Source: CAZQRP01 sp964596125 (GTDB taxonomy: Bacteria; Chloroflexota; Dehalococcoidia; GIF9; UBA5629). From it: a stretch of 64,000 bases of DNA. Both the position numbers and the translations under genes were made by a program. The notes under the pieces were generated by a model that worked only from the letters and a program-made list of their open reading frames with translations, was not told the DNA's origin and searched no databases. This document shows positions 1-7,455 of this stretch, piece after piece. Numbering within the stretch: position 1 is the first letter of the stretch; each line of letters starts with the position of its first letter. The stretch covers positions 101,753 through 165,752 of the forward strand of contig CAZQRP010000005.1 in the NCBI GenBank assembly GCA_964596125.1, written 5' to 3'.

Positions 1-1
1 A

Positions 2-688
2 TACGGGTATCTACCTGATGGAGAGCAACGCACTACTGCAGTTCCTGACATAAGTATGGTCTCAACACAGGACGACGAAGCGGACATCAGACCGATGCAG
101 GCTTTAAAGAGCCATACCTTCTGGCATGTTGGACTCGGGATGACCTTTCAGATACTTGCGATAAGTGCTTGGACTGTGCATGTGATGCCTTATCTCAGCA
201 GTGTCGGCATCATGAGGTCGATTTCCAGCTTGGTGGCAACTGCCAGTGCGCTGTTAAGCATCGTCGGCCGCCTGTCTTCCGGCTGGCTTGTTGACAGATT
301 TAATAAGAAACGGGTAGCAACTGCATTCTTTACCATGATCGGTTTGGGCTTGCTGTTTTTCAGTCATATTTCGAGTGAAGTAATGTGGCTGATTGTGCCG
401 TTTGTTATCCTTTTTGGAATTGGCTGGGGTGGTAATGCTACCATAAGAGCGTCTCTGGTGCGGGAATACTTTGGCAGGAGCAAGTTCGGCACAATCCTTG
501 GCTTTATGATGGGCATGGTAGCCTTGGGCGGTATCATAGGCCCATTCTTTGCCGGATGGATATACGATACTTGGAATAGTTACTATGCTGCATGGTTGGT
601 GTTCGCTGGCCTTGTTTTTTTGGGTTTGATTATTATAATAACTACACCGCCGCTAAGTGCCAACGTCCTGCCGGCCGATAGCAGATAA
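2..688 (+). CDS. MFS transporter, C-terminal part (5' end outside window)
   Basis: The reading frame is open to the left edge and reads YGYLPDGE before the first internal ATG (position 56). The gene therefore starts upstream and only about 228 residues are seen. The visible part holds the end of the central cytoplasmic loop and the second six-helix half of a major facilitator carrier. The loop between two helices carries GRLSSGWLVDRFNKKR, the MFS signature with its basic turn. The LPDG motif in the loop is typical of the MCT/OFA-like carriers that recur at 2045 and 10392. The substrate is unknown; monocarboxylates or related organic acids are plausible for this branch. It is transcribed toward the ornithine cyclodeaminase homologue, so the two are convergent. 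Confidence 0.85.
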   Translation, partial: YGYLPDGEQRTTAVPDISMVSTQDDEADIRPMQALKSHTFWHVGLGMTFQILAISAWTVHVMPYLSSVGIMRSISSLVATASALLSIVGRLSSGWLVDRFNKKRVATAFFTMIGLGLLFFSHISSEVMWLIVPFVILFGIGWGGNATIRASLVREYFGRSKFGTILGFMMGMVALGGIIGPFFAGWIYDTWNSYYAAWLVFAGLVFLGLIIIITTPPLSANVLPADSR

Positions 689-745
689 TTTTAGCAATAC
701 GATAAGGCTGGTTGCTCAATAAAGAAAGCTGTTTCTCTTTTGTCA

Positions 746-1702
746 CTATATAAGGTCTATAAAAGTAGTACTGCCTGCCTGTATTGCTTTCTCATAAATG
801 AGCCTGGCGGTTGCCACGTCCTCAATCGCGACTCCTGTAGAATCGAAGATTGTGATTACATCTCTGGTTGTCCTTCCCTGCCTCTTGCCCACAGCTATTT
901 CACCCAGAGTTGCATAGACCTCATCGGTAGTAAAGAGCCCTTGACTGACAGGCACGTTAATCTCACCGGCAGCACTTGCCTGCCTCATATCATCGACGAC
1001 TATAATCCCTTCTGCAAGAATTGAAGGCTCCAATTCTTGCTTTCCCTGCGCGTCCGCACCTATCGCATTTATATGTGTTCCCTGTGTAATCCATTCTTTT
1101 TTTACTAATGGCACCCGTGAAGGAGTCAGGGTGCAGACAATATCCGAATTTGCCGCTTCCTCGAGTGAACATTCTTCAAGTTGATAACCAGGTAGAGAGC
1201 TGATCAGTTGCTCACTGGCGGCTCTTGACTGATCGAATACCTTGACCAGCCTCAAGTCAAACAGTTCCGCATGAGCCAGTATCTGGGTGTAAGCTTGACG
1301 GCCGGCGCCGATAATACCCAGAGTATGAGAATCTTGACGAGCCAGATACTTTGAAGCAAGAGCAGATGTAGCACCTGTGCGATAAGCAGTAATGTCTGTG
1401 GCATCCATAACTGCAAGCGGGTACCCCGTTTCCGGATCGTTGTAGACCATGACGGCCATAACAGTTGGCAGACCTCGAGATGGATTTTGCGGGTGGACAT
1501 TCACCCATTTCATTCCTGCACCTCCGGGAATGGCTGCCGGCATTGCCCGGAAATCACCCTGTTCTACAACCAGGTATGCTTTCGCCGGCATAGTTGCTTG
1601 ATCCTGTCCCAATGCTTTGAATGCATCTTCGACCGCCCTTAGAACATCTGGCATTGTGAGTAAATCCCTGACTGCGTTCTTATTTAGCAATAGTGTTGCC
1701 AT
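746..1702 (-). CDS. Ornithine cyclodeaminase / mu-crystallin family protein
   Basis: This 318-residue protein has the usual length and layout of the OCD/mu-crystallin family. An N-terminal substrate domain contains MKWVNVHPQNPSRGLPTV, followed by a Rossmann domain with GIIGAGRQAYTQILA near residue 130 that binds NAD(P). Family members include ornithine cyclodeaminase, alanine dehydrogenase (archaeal type), ketimine reductase and tauropine/opine-type enzymes, so the exact substrate cannot be given. It stands alone on the minus strand between MFS carriers, which suggests use of an imported amino acid or imine. The Shine-Dalgarno is weak and about 13 bases upstream of the ATG. Confidence 0.85.
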   Translation of the reverse strand: MATLLLNKNAVRDLLTMPDVLRAVEDAFKALGQDQATMPAKAYLVVEQGDFRAMPAAIPGGAGMKWVNVHPQNPSRGLPTVMAVMVYNDPETGYPLAVMDATDITAYRTGATSALASKYLARQDSHTLGIIGAGRQAYTQILAHAELFDLRLVKVFDQSRAASEQLISSLPGYQLEECSLEEAANSDIVCTLTPSRVPLVKKEWITQGTHINAIGADAQGKQELEPSILAEGIIVVDDMRQASAAGEINVPVSQGLFTTDEVYATLGEIAVGKRQGRTTRDVITIFDSTGVAIEDVATARLIYEKAIQAGSTTFIDLI

Positions 1703-2044
1703 AGGCGTGTTTTGTTCCTTTCTATATCGAGTTGATTATTATTACCCCGAATTTACACCTGTGATGCTTCGACGTCAAATCTTCAAGTCACAAAATAACA
1801 TCTTGTGTAGAGTTGGAAGTGATGCAAGAATGCTGAAGCTTTACCCTGCCGTGGACTACTTATGGGAGCAGTATGGTTGAGTACCTCATTGATGAAGGCT
1901 CCAAAATGTGACGCTGATGGCTTATTGTTATCGGAATCTGCTCATATATTGACTTTTGCGGGCTGTTTAAATAGGGCACTACCACTGCCACAGTGATAAG
2001 AGGTAAGACCGTGATAAACAGACAATGTAGCGAAAGATATATCC
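1703..2044. other. Intergenic gap, nothing recognised
   Basis: This is about 340 bases between two minus-strand genes. It is AT-rich. No coding potential, strong hairpin with a T-run, or convincing promoter was seen. Confidence 0.5.
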
Positions 2045-3313
2045 TCAGACTTTTATTTTTTTGTACCCTTCGCCCTTAATTGGTGTTAGAAGCAGAGTTA
2101 CTACCAAACCGACGATACCGATGGCAACGTAGACCACAAAAGCCGCCTGGTAGCTGCGAGTTAAGTCGAATATATAACCCGTCATAAGGGGGCCGATGGC
2201 ACCTCCAACTGTAAAGCCAAGGCCAGCCACTCCGAAGATCAAACCATGCGAGCTCAGCCCAAAGAGCCGTGCTACCAGAGGGGACTCCGCTGCCCCCATA
2301 CCCCCCTGGGCGAAGCCGAAGATAGCCGCAAAAAGGTAGAGCATCCACATCTCCGTGGCCGACACCAGCCAGAGGCACACTGCCGATATCAGAATAAAAC
2401 CGATAACAAAGACCTGCCTGTGCCCAATTCGGTCACCGAGAGTACCCAGCACAATTCTGCCAACAATGTTCAGCCCGCCAATGGTGGATAGAATGCTGGC
2501 AGCACTTGCGGCGGGAATTCCCAGCTCGATTGCATGCGGCACAATGTGTACCAGAATGGCGAACAGAGGAAATCCGAAGCAGAGTAACATGGCAGAAAAC
2601 AACCAGAATTGCCTAGTGCAAACTGCCTCCCTGAAAGAAAGTCCATCGGTCCCTGATCTCAGCCCTGTTACTCCACCCTCATTTCCACCGTAGGGCACTT
2701 GGCCCATCTGGGCTGGATCACGCCTTAGAAGCTGAGCGACTGAAATAACAACCAATAAAACCACGCTGCCCGTTATGATATAGGACATGCGCCAATCATA
2801 AGTAGAAATAAGCAGACTAGCTACCAGTGGTGCAATCAAAGCACCTGTACCTGTGCCGGTCAGAACAATGCCTGTCATCATACCTCTTCTCTTGACAAAC
2901 CACCGGGCTACGGTTGACAATATCGGGACCCAGGCGCCACTCATACCAATGCCTATTATCACCCCGTAGAAGAGATATAGCTGCCAGATAGTGTCGATCT
3001 GTGACATTAGCAAATAGCCTGAACCTAAAAGCAGGCCGCAGAGCGCTATTACCATCCGTGGACCGAGCCTATCGGTAAGTCCTCCGGTGACAATACCTAT
3101 CAACCCGGAGACAATCATAGAAAGTGAGAAGGCGCCTGACGTCATGGCTCTCGTCCAGCCAAACTCGGTCAGCACTGGCTTGAAGAAAACACCGAAGGCA
3201 TAATATGTGCCCCAATTTACCACCATGATGCATAAGGCAGCCACAACCACGATGTTGCCATAGAAGAATCCCGGTTTAGCACCAGGGGATTGCCGGGCTT
3301 CCTGACCGGTCAT
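2045..3313 (-). CDS. MFS transporter, MCT/OFA-like
   Basis: This is a 422-residue, 12-helix major facilitator. After a short cytoplasmic N-terminus the first helix runs through NIVVVAALCIMVVNWG, and the motif GGLTDRLGPR sits between helices 2 and 3. The FGVFFKPVLTEFGW stretch is typical of the monocarboxylate/oxalate-formate branch. The start ATG is supported by an AGAGGT ribosome site five bases upstream. It is related to the carrier at 10392 and to the partial one at the left edge, so this locus has several carriers of one subfamily. The substrate is inferred only at the level of small organic anions. Confidence 0.9.
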   Translation of the reverse strand: MTGQEARQSPGAKPGFFYGNIVVVAALCIMVVNWGTYYAFGVFFKPVLTEFGWTRAMTSGAFSLSMIVSGLIGIVTGGLTDRLGPRMVIALCGLLLGSGYLLMSQIDTIWQLYLFYGVIIGIGMSGAWVPILSTVARWFVKRRGMMTGIVLTGTGTGALIAPLVASLLISTYDWRMSYIITGSVVLLVVISVAQLLRRDPAQMGQVPYGGNEGGVTGLRSGTDGLSFREAVCTRQFWLFSAMLLCFGFPLFAILVHIVPHAIELGIPAASAASILSTIGGLNIVGRIVLGTLGDRIGHRQVFVIGFILISAVCLWLVSATEMWMLYLFAAIFGFAQGGMGAAESPLVARLFGLSSHGLIFGVAGLGFTVGGAIGPLMTGYIFDLTRSYQAAFVVYVAIGIVGLVVTLLLTPIKGEGYKKIKV

Positions 3314-3623
3314 GATAGACCTCTTCTCGGTAACTTGCCTACTACGTTTTCAAACAAGCTTTGGAAAACCGTCTTTTCGTAACAAAGCCTAATAATAGCA
3401 CAACTTGCCATGATAAAAAGATTCAAACCGGCTCCCTTACCTGTTGATTCATATAACCGATATTGCAGCCTGCATCCAATACGTAATTTTTTTATTGGCG
3501 TAACTAAACCATTGCGGATATAGTAAATAGAAACGAACTGCACCGGCATTTGTTCATGGTTTCTCTGTCCAATGAGGCAAATAAATAGCAGTAAACAGAG
3601 GCTGCCACACGTTACTTTCCTTT
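3314..3623. other. Intergenic gap, nothing recognised
   Basis: This is about 310 bases between two minus-strand genes. A short open frame here has no recognisable motifs and no ribosome site, and I do not consider it a gene. Confidence 0.45.
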
Positions 3624-4016
3624 TTACTTACCAAGCATTTCCCTCATAGGTGTCCAGTAGTAATCATGCCATCCTTGACTGATGTCATCGTAGTGCTCCT
3701 CCGGGACTCCTGTCTGAGTAAAAGAGAGGCGTGTACCGCCTTTCATTTCTTTCAGTGCAAAGACTGCCCTGGAGTAGTGACCTTCCGGCCAGTCACTGCC
3801 ACGCCATGACTGAACAATCTTCTTGTCGGGTATCAACTCCAAATTGATACCCTCAATGTACCCATCATAAGCAGTGAATACCCCACCCACTTTTCGGCTA
3901 ATCGTAGCCCTGTCACGGGTAAACCTGGAATGTTTACGTGAGTCCATTAATGCTTCATACACTTCATGTGGACTCGCTTCAAAAGTTATCGATTGGCGAA
4001 TGGTTTTTGTTCTCAT
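3624..4016 (-). CDS. SRPBCC (AHSA1-like) domain protein
   Basis: This is a 130-residue single-domain protein. The N-terminus (IRQSITFEASPHEVYEAL) and the C-terminal amphipathic region (GWHDYYWTPMREML) match the START/SRPBCC fold of the Aha1-C/AHSA1 group, which forms a hydrophobic ligand cavity. Stand-alone bacterial members have no agreed function. The ATG is preceded by GAGGTG at a good distance. It is divergent from the TetR gene at 4338, with about 320 bases between them, so control by that regulator is possible but not shown. Confidence 0.8.
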   Translation of the reverse strand: MRTKTIRQSITFEASPHEVYEALMDSRKHSRFTRDRATISRKVGGVFTAYDGYIEGINLELIPDKKIVQSWRGSDWPEGHYSRAVFALKEMKGGTRLSFTQTGVPEEHYDDISQGWHDYYWTPMREMLGK

Positions 4017-4220
4017 TCTTCACCTCATCTGATTAACGCCTGTAAAAAGTCCTACTACATGATATCTCAATATGCCTGTCAGTGCTATCACTTATGGCCG
4101 CATTAACCCGGATGCAGGGCAACCGGTCCATAGATAGCAGCGTATGGCTCTGAGGGGGAGGTTGGCACTCATATAACAGCAATTGTTCTGCTAATACTCT
4201 AAAGAAAAAGGAGCGGCATC

Positions 4221-4269
4221 TTGACCGGATGACCCGATGACGCTAGAATTACTATTGACTAAATAGTAA
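4221..4269 (+). promoter_or_regulatory. tetR promoter with overlapping inverted-repeat operator
   Basis: TTGACC (4221-4226) is followed after 17 bases by TAGAAT (4244-4249). An inverted repeat with arms TTACTATT and AATAGTAA and a five-base spacer occupies 4249-4269, directly after the -10 and over the expected transcription start. The half-site core TTACTA/TAGTAA is the same as in the operator at 5076-5093. This supports autorepression by the TetR protein encoded 69 bases downstream. The core spacing differs between the two sites (9 versus 6 bases), which leaves some doubt. Confidence 0.65.
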
Positions 4270-4337
4270 GTAAAATTACTGCCGGCTTTGGGATATAAAC
4301 AGGTCAAGGACCGGTCATCACCAATTGAGGTGTAGTA

Positions 4338-4928
4338 ATGAACGAAAAACTGACAGGTCACGTACCAACACGCAGAGATGAGATCATACGAATAGCCGCC
4401 AAAATGTTTGCATCCAAAGGCTATCATGCCACTACGCTTGACGAAATAGCCAGAGAACTTGGAGTAACCAAACCGGCTCTTTATTACCATGTACACAGTA
4501 AAGAGGAGATTCTTCGAGAGATTGTTGTCAAGATAATGGAACCCATGGAGGCAGTCATTAAAGTAGGTAATTCTTCTTTATCTCCAAGGGAGAAGATAGA
4601 ACAAATAGTCCAAATACTGGTTAAGTTCAGTGCAGAACGAAAAGAAACTACTCTTATTGCTTTTCAGGAAGTAAAAATCCTTCCCAAAAGGACGCGGGAT
4701 GCAATTCGTCTCCGTGAAAAGAAAGTTGAACATATTTTACAGGCGACTCTTGAGGAAGGTGTGAGGCAAGGATTTTTTACAACTGGTGACACAAAAATGG
4801 CTGCCTTCGCAATTCTGGCCATATCTAATTGGCCCTATCGCTGGTATAATCCTGATGGCCCTCTTACACCCATGCAAATAGCAGATGAGTTTATACGTCT
4901 TATTGAGAACGGATACCTTAAGCGATAA
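4338..4928 (+). CDS. TetR/AcrR family transcriptional repressor
   Basis: This is a 196-residue protein. Residues about 12-58 form the TetR DNA-binding domain, with the helix-turn-helix around TLDEIARELGVTKPALYYHV and the following KEEIL. The remaining all-helical part is a ligand-binding and dimerisation domain of normal length. It resembles regulators of lipid or CoA-thioester metabolism, but the ligand cannot be read. The gene lies just upstream of the xanthine-dehydrogenase-type operon in the same orientation. Both have a strong promoter whose start region is covered by a palindrome with the TTACTA/TAGTAA core, so it probably represses itself and that operon. Confidence 0.9.
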   Translation: MNEKLTGHVPTRRDEIIRIAAKMFASKGYHATTLDEIARELGVTKPALYYHVHSKEEILREIVVKIMEPMEAVIKVGNSSLSPREKIEQIVQILVKFSAERKETTLIAFQEVKILPKRTRDAIRLREKKVEHILQATLEEGVRQGFFTTGDTKMAAFAILAISNWPYRWYNPDGPLTPMQIADEFIRLIENGYLKR

Positions 4929-5038
4929 ATATCGGTATGCCATGATGTAAGCGGTATTGAACCATTCAATAATTATGAAGGGGTTCTCAAGCAGCCTTTT
5001 TCCCGTAACCTTTTTCGAAAAAGACGCCGGTATAACCC

Positions 5039-5093
5039 TTGACAAAACAGTTCCATACCATATATAATAGGTATATTACTAACTGGTTAGTAA
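5039..5093 (+). promoter_or_regulatory. Promoter of the XDH-type operon with perfect TetR-type operator
   Basis: TTGACA (5039-5044) and TATAAT (5063-5068) are both perfect and are separated by 18 bases. A perfect 18-base palindrome, TTACTAACTGGTTAGTAA, at 5076-5093 begins seven bases after the -10 and covers the probable start site. This is a classical repressor block. Its half-site core matches the repeat in the tetR promoter. The transcript would carry a leader of about 195 bases before the gene at 5273. Confidence 0.75.
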
Positions 5094-5272
5094 CTTTGAC
5101 AGGAGAGCTTATAAGTAGGATAATGACGGCCTCAGTCCAGTATAGTTATAGCTGAGATGTGGATGTCGGGATCAGTACATATCTTCTCTCTTGTGAATGT
5201 GGTTTTCAACGGTAAAAATGTAAGAAATTATGGCTAATGGATTTATGCTTGTGATACTGGAGAAAAAGGGCT

Positions 5273-5539
5273 ATGGCTAAGACAATAATGAAATGTCCCT
5301 TTTCTAAAGGGCTGTGTGAGGAATGTGCCATCTACCGGGGCAGGCATTACTTTTTATGTTTTTGCGAAAAATATCGGGGCTATATAGATAGTCCCGGTGG
5401 AACATCTGGTCAAAATGGGACCGGAGCAATTTGGGCAGACTTCAATAGGAAGTTTGAAATGCCCTCGGTTATCTCTCCCCGGGCTTTTGATCCGTTTACA
5501 TCGATGCAACAGGATATAAAAATTAAAGAGGAGGGCTGA
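5273..5539 (+). CDS. Small cysteine-rich protein, first gene of the XDH-type operon
   Basis: This is an 88-residue protein with five cysteines packed in the first third (C8, C14, C17, C28, C30), in the pattern CPFSKGLCEEC followed by LCFC. The tail is soluble and has no membrane segment. The spacing could hold an iron-sulfur cluster or zinc. I do not recognise a named family. It is the first gene after the regulated promoter and ends six bases before the CoxG-like gene, so it is in the operon. A metal-handling or maturation role for the molybdoenzyme is a guess from position only. The ribosome site is poor (AAGGG close to the ATG). Confidence 0.65.
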   Translation: MAKTIMKCPFSKGLCEECAIYRGRHYFLCFCEKYRGYIDSPGGTSGQNGTGAIWADFNRKFEMPSVISPRAFDPFTSMQQDIKIKEEG

Positions 5540-5545
5540 TGTAGC

Positions 5546-6004
5546 ATGCTATTAGAAGGAAAGTTTAGTTTAAAGGCACCTATTCAGGATGTCTGGAATT
5601 TTCTACTCGAGCCAGGGACACTGGCTTCCTGTATTCCCGGTGCCGAGACGGTAGAAGCAGTCGATGATAAGACCTATGAAAGCGTAGTGAAGCAGAAGGT
5701 CGGACCGATATCGGTAAAACTCAAGTTTACCACAACTATAACTGAAACGGACCCGCCCAGGTATTTAAAAGCCGTCGGCAGGGGTGGAGATATCGGTAAG
5801 GCGGGCACTTTCAGTCAGGAGACCACTGTTAACCTTACTGAAATTGCGAAGGATGAAGTTGAGATATCATATAGGTCCAATGCGACTTTAGTCGGCCGGC
5901 TGGCTACGTTCGGAGAACGTATAATGCGGGCCAAGGCTAAACAGGTGGGAGAAGAGTTTACCAGAAATTTACAGGAAAAGCTGGAGAGTCGAACAGCTAA
6001 ATAG
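5546..6004 (+). CDS. CoxG-like SRPBCC protein
   Basis: These 152 residues fit carbon monoxide dehydrogenase subunit G (CoxG). The N-terminus has APIQDVWNFLLEPGTLASCIPG, and later VKLKFTTTITE and the helix GERIMRAKAKQ complete an SRPBCC fold. CoxG in the aerobic CO dehydrogenase system is involved in enzyme maturation or membrane attachment, and CoxG-like genes also accompany other xanthine-dehydrogenase-family enzymes. It lies inside the operon between the Cys-rich protein and the FAD subunit. The protein ends at residue 152 without the C-terminal membrane anchor found in some CoxG proteins. Confidence 0.88.
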   Translation: MLLEGKFSLKAPIQDVWNFLLEPGTLASCIPGAETVEAVDDKTYESVVKQKVGPISVKLKFTTTITETDPPRYLKAVGRGGDIGKAGTFSQETTVNLTEIAKDEVEISYRSNATLVGRLATFGERIMRAKAKQVGEEFTRNLQEKLESRTAK

Positions 6005-6070
6005 GAGAAACATATTTAAAATGGAGGCTTACAGCGATAAAGCTGATAAAAGCGAGGAGGTCAGGCAAGA

Positions 6071-6940
6071 ATGATAAGAGATTTTAAGCACTTGGCTCCT
6101 AAAACACTTCAAGAAGCTCTCACCCTGCTGGACAAGCACCAGGATGATTGCAAAGTAGTCGGTGGGGGGCAGTCTATGCTGATCCTGATGAGGCAGGGAT
6201 TGGTTACTCCCGAATATGTAATCAATATTAAGGGTATATCTGATCTAAGCTATATAAAGTCCGATGGTAAAAACGGGTTGAGAATCGGTGCTCTGACCAC
6301 ACACCGGACTATAGAGAAATCACCGGTGATGAAAAATGGTTTTGGTGTACTGTCTGAGATGGAGCAGAGGCTGGCATCAATTCAGACTCGCAACTGGGGT
6401 ACCATCGGCGGTAATCTGTGTCATGCTGATCCTGCCGGAGACCCAGCACCGGTTCTGATAGCATTAAAAGCTACTGTGACCATGGCTAGTGTGAAGGGTG
6501 AGAGGACTATGGCGCTTGAAGATTTCTTTATAGACTATTTTGAAACAGCACTGAAGCCTAATGAGTTGCTCACCGAAATTCAGGTACCTGCGGTACCTCC
6601 TCACACCGGCACGGCTTATACCAAGTTTAATATAATACAGAGCGATATGGCGACGGTGGGAGTTGCAGTGTCAATTACACTGGGCTCACAAAACAACGCC
6701 TGTGAAGATGTTCGGATAGTACTGGGAGCTTCAGCACCGACTCCGATGAGGTCGAAAGGTGCGGAAGAAGTACTAAGGGGTAAAAAGATTACCGATGAGC
6801 TGCTTAAAGAGGCGGGACAAATAGCTTCTGACGAAGCTGAGCCCGTTTCTGACATTCATGCCTCAGACGAGTACCGGCGAGAGCTGGTGAAGGTCCTGGT
6901 GAAGCGAATGGGTAAGGAAGCCCTGGCCAGGGCTCAATAG
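6071..6940 (+). CDS. Xanthine dehydrogenase family, FAD-binding subunit (CoxM-like)
   Basis: This 289-residue medium subunit has an N-terminal FAD-binding PCMH domain, with VVGGGQSMLILM near residue 35 and TRNWGTIGGNLCHADPAGD near 110, and a C-terminal CO-dehydrogenase flavoprotein domain. It passes electrons between the 2Fe-2S clusters of the small subunit and an outside acceptor. It lacks the extra 4Fe-4S insertion of the 4-hydroxybenzoyl-CoA reductase beta subunit. That argues against a benzoyl-CoA type reductase and for an ordinary hydroxylase. The start ATG has GAGGTCAGG upstream. It is third in the operon, ahead of the 2Fe-2S subunit. Confidence 0.93.
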   Translation: MIRDFKHLAPKTLQEALTLLDKHQDDCKVVGGGQSMLILMRQGLVTPEYVINIKGISDLSYIKSDGKNGLRIGALTTHRTIEKSPVMKNGFGVLSEMEQRLASIQTRNWGTIGGNLCHADPAGDPAPVLIALKATVTMASVKGERTMALEDFFIDYFETALKPNELLTEIQVPAVPPHTGTAYTKFNIIQSDMATVGVAVSITLGSQNNACEDVRIVLGASAPTPMRSKGAEEVLRGKKITDELLKEAGQIASDEAEPVSDIHASDEYRRELVKVLVKRMGKEALARAQ

Positions 6941-6975
6941 GCATAAGCTTACTACGACTATGGGAGGTTTTATTT

Positions 6976-7455
6976 ATGAAAGAAGAACTGAGATTGACAG
7001 TTAACGGTCAGCCCTACGAGCTTTATATAAAGCCGAAGAAACTTCTGGCAGAGGTGTTGAGAGACGAACTGGGATTTACCGGGACCAAGAGAGGGTGCAA
7101 TAGTAGTGCTTGTGGTGCCTGCACAGTTATTCTTAATGGCATGGCGGTTAAGTCTTGCTCGGTACTGGCACTTCAAGCAAATGATGGAAAGGTACAGACA
7201 ATTGAGGGATTGGCCGATGGGCCTGAACTGCATCCTATTCAGAAAGCCTTTCTTGATCACGGTGCTTTCCAATGTGGTTTCTGTACTGCAGGGATGTTGA
7301 TGTCAACGAAGGCATTACTGGATGAAAACAAAAACCCCACCAAGGAGCAAATAAAAGAGAGTATCGACGGCAACATCTGCCGGTGCACCGGCTATAACAG
7401 CATTATCCGGGCGATAACCGATGTGGTCAAGGGTAAGTATAAGGAGGCGAAATGA
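6976..7455 (+). CDS. Xanthine dehydrogenase family, 2Fe-2S subunit (CoxS-like)
   Basis: This 159-residue small subunit has the expected two clusters. The plant-type ferredoxin cluster is GCNSSACGACTVILNG plus a later Cys, and the C-terminal four-helix domain cluster is QCGFCTAGM with NICRCTGYNSI. It relays electrons from the molybdenum site to FAD. A GGGAGG ribosome site precedes the start. Its last four bases overlap the start of the large subunit (ATGA overlap), which suggests translational coupling and equal amounts. Confidence 0.95.
   Translation: MKEELRLTVNGQPYELYIKPKKLLAEVLRDELGFTGTKRGCNSSACGACTVILNGMAVKSCSVLALQANDGKVQTIEGLADGPELHPIQKAFLDHGAFQCGFCTAGMLMSTKALLDENKNPTKEQIKESIDGNICRCTGYNSIIRAITDVVKGKYKEAK

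Noticed and set aside
3310..3549. A 79-residue minus-strand open frame upstream of the MFS gene
   Set aside because: No motif, no ribosome site and unusual composition; it sits in an AT-rich gap.
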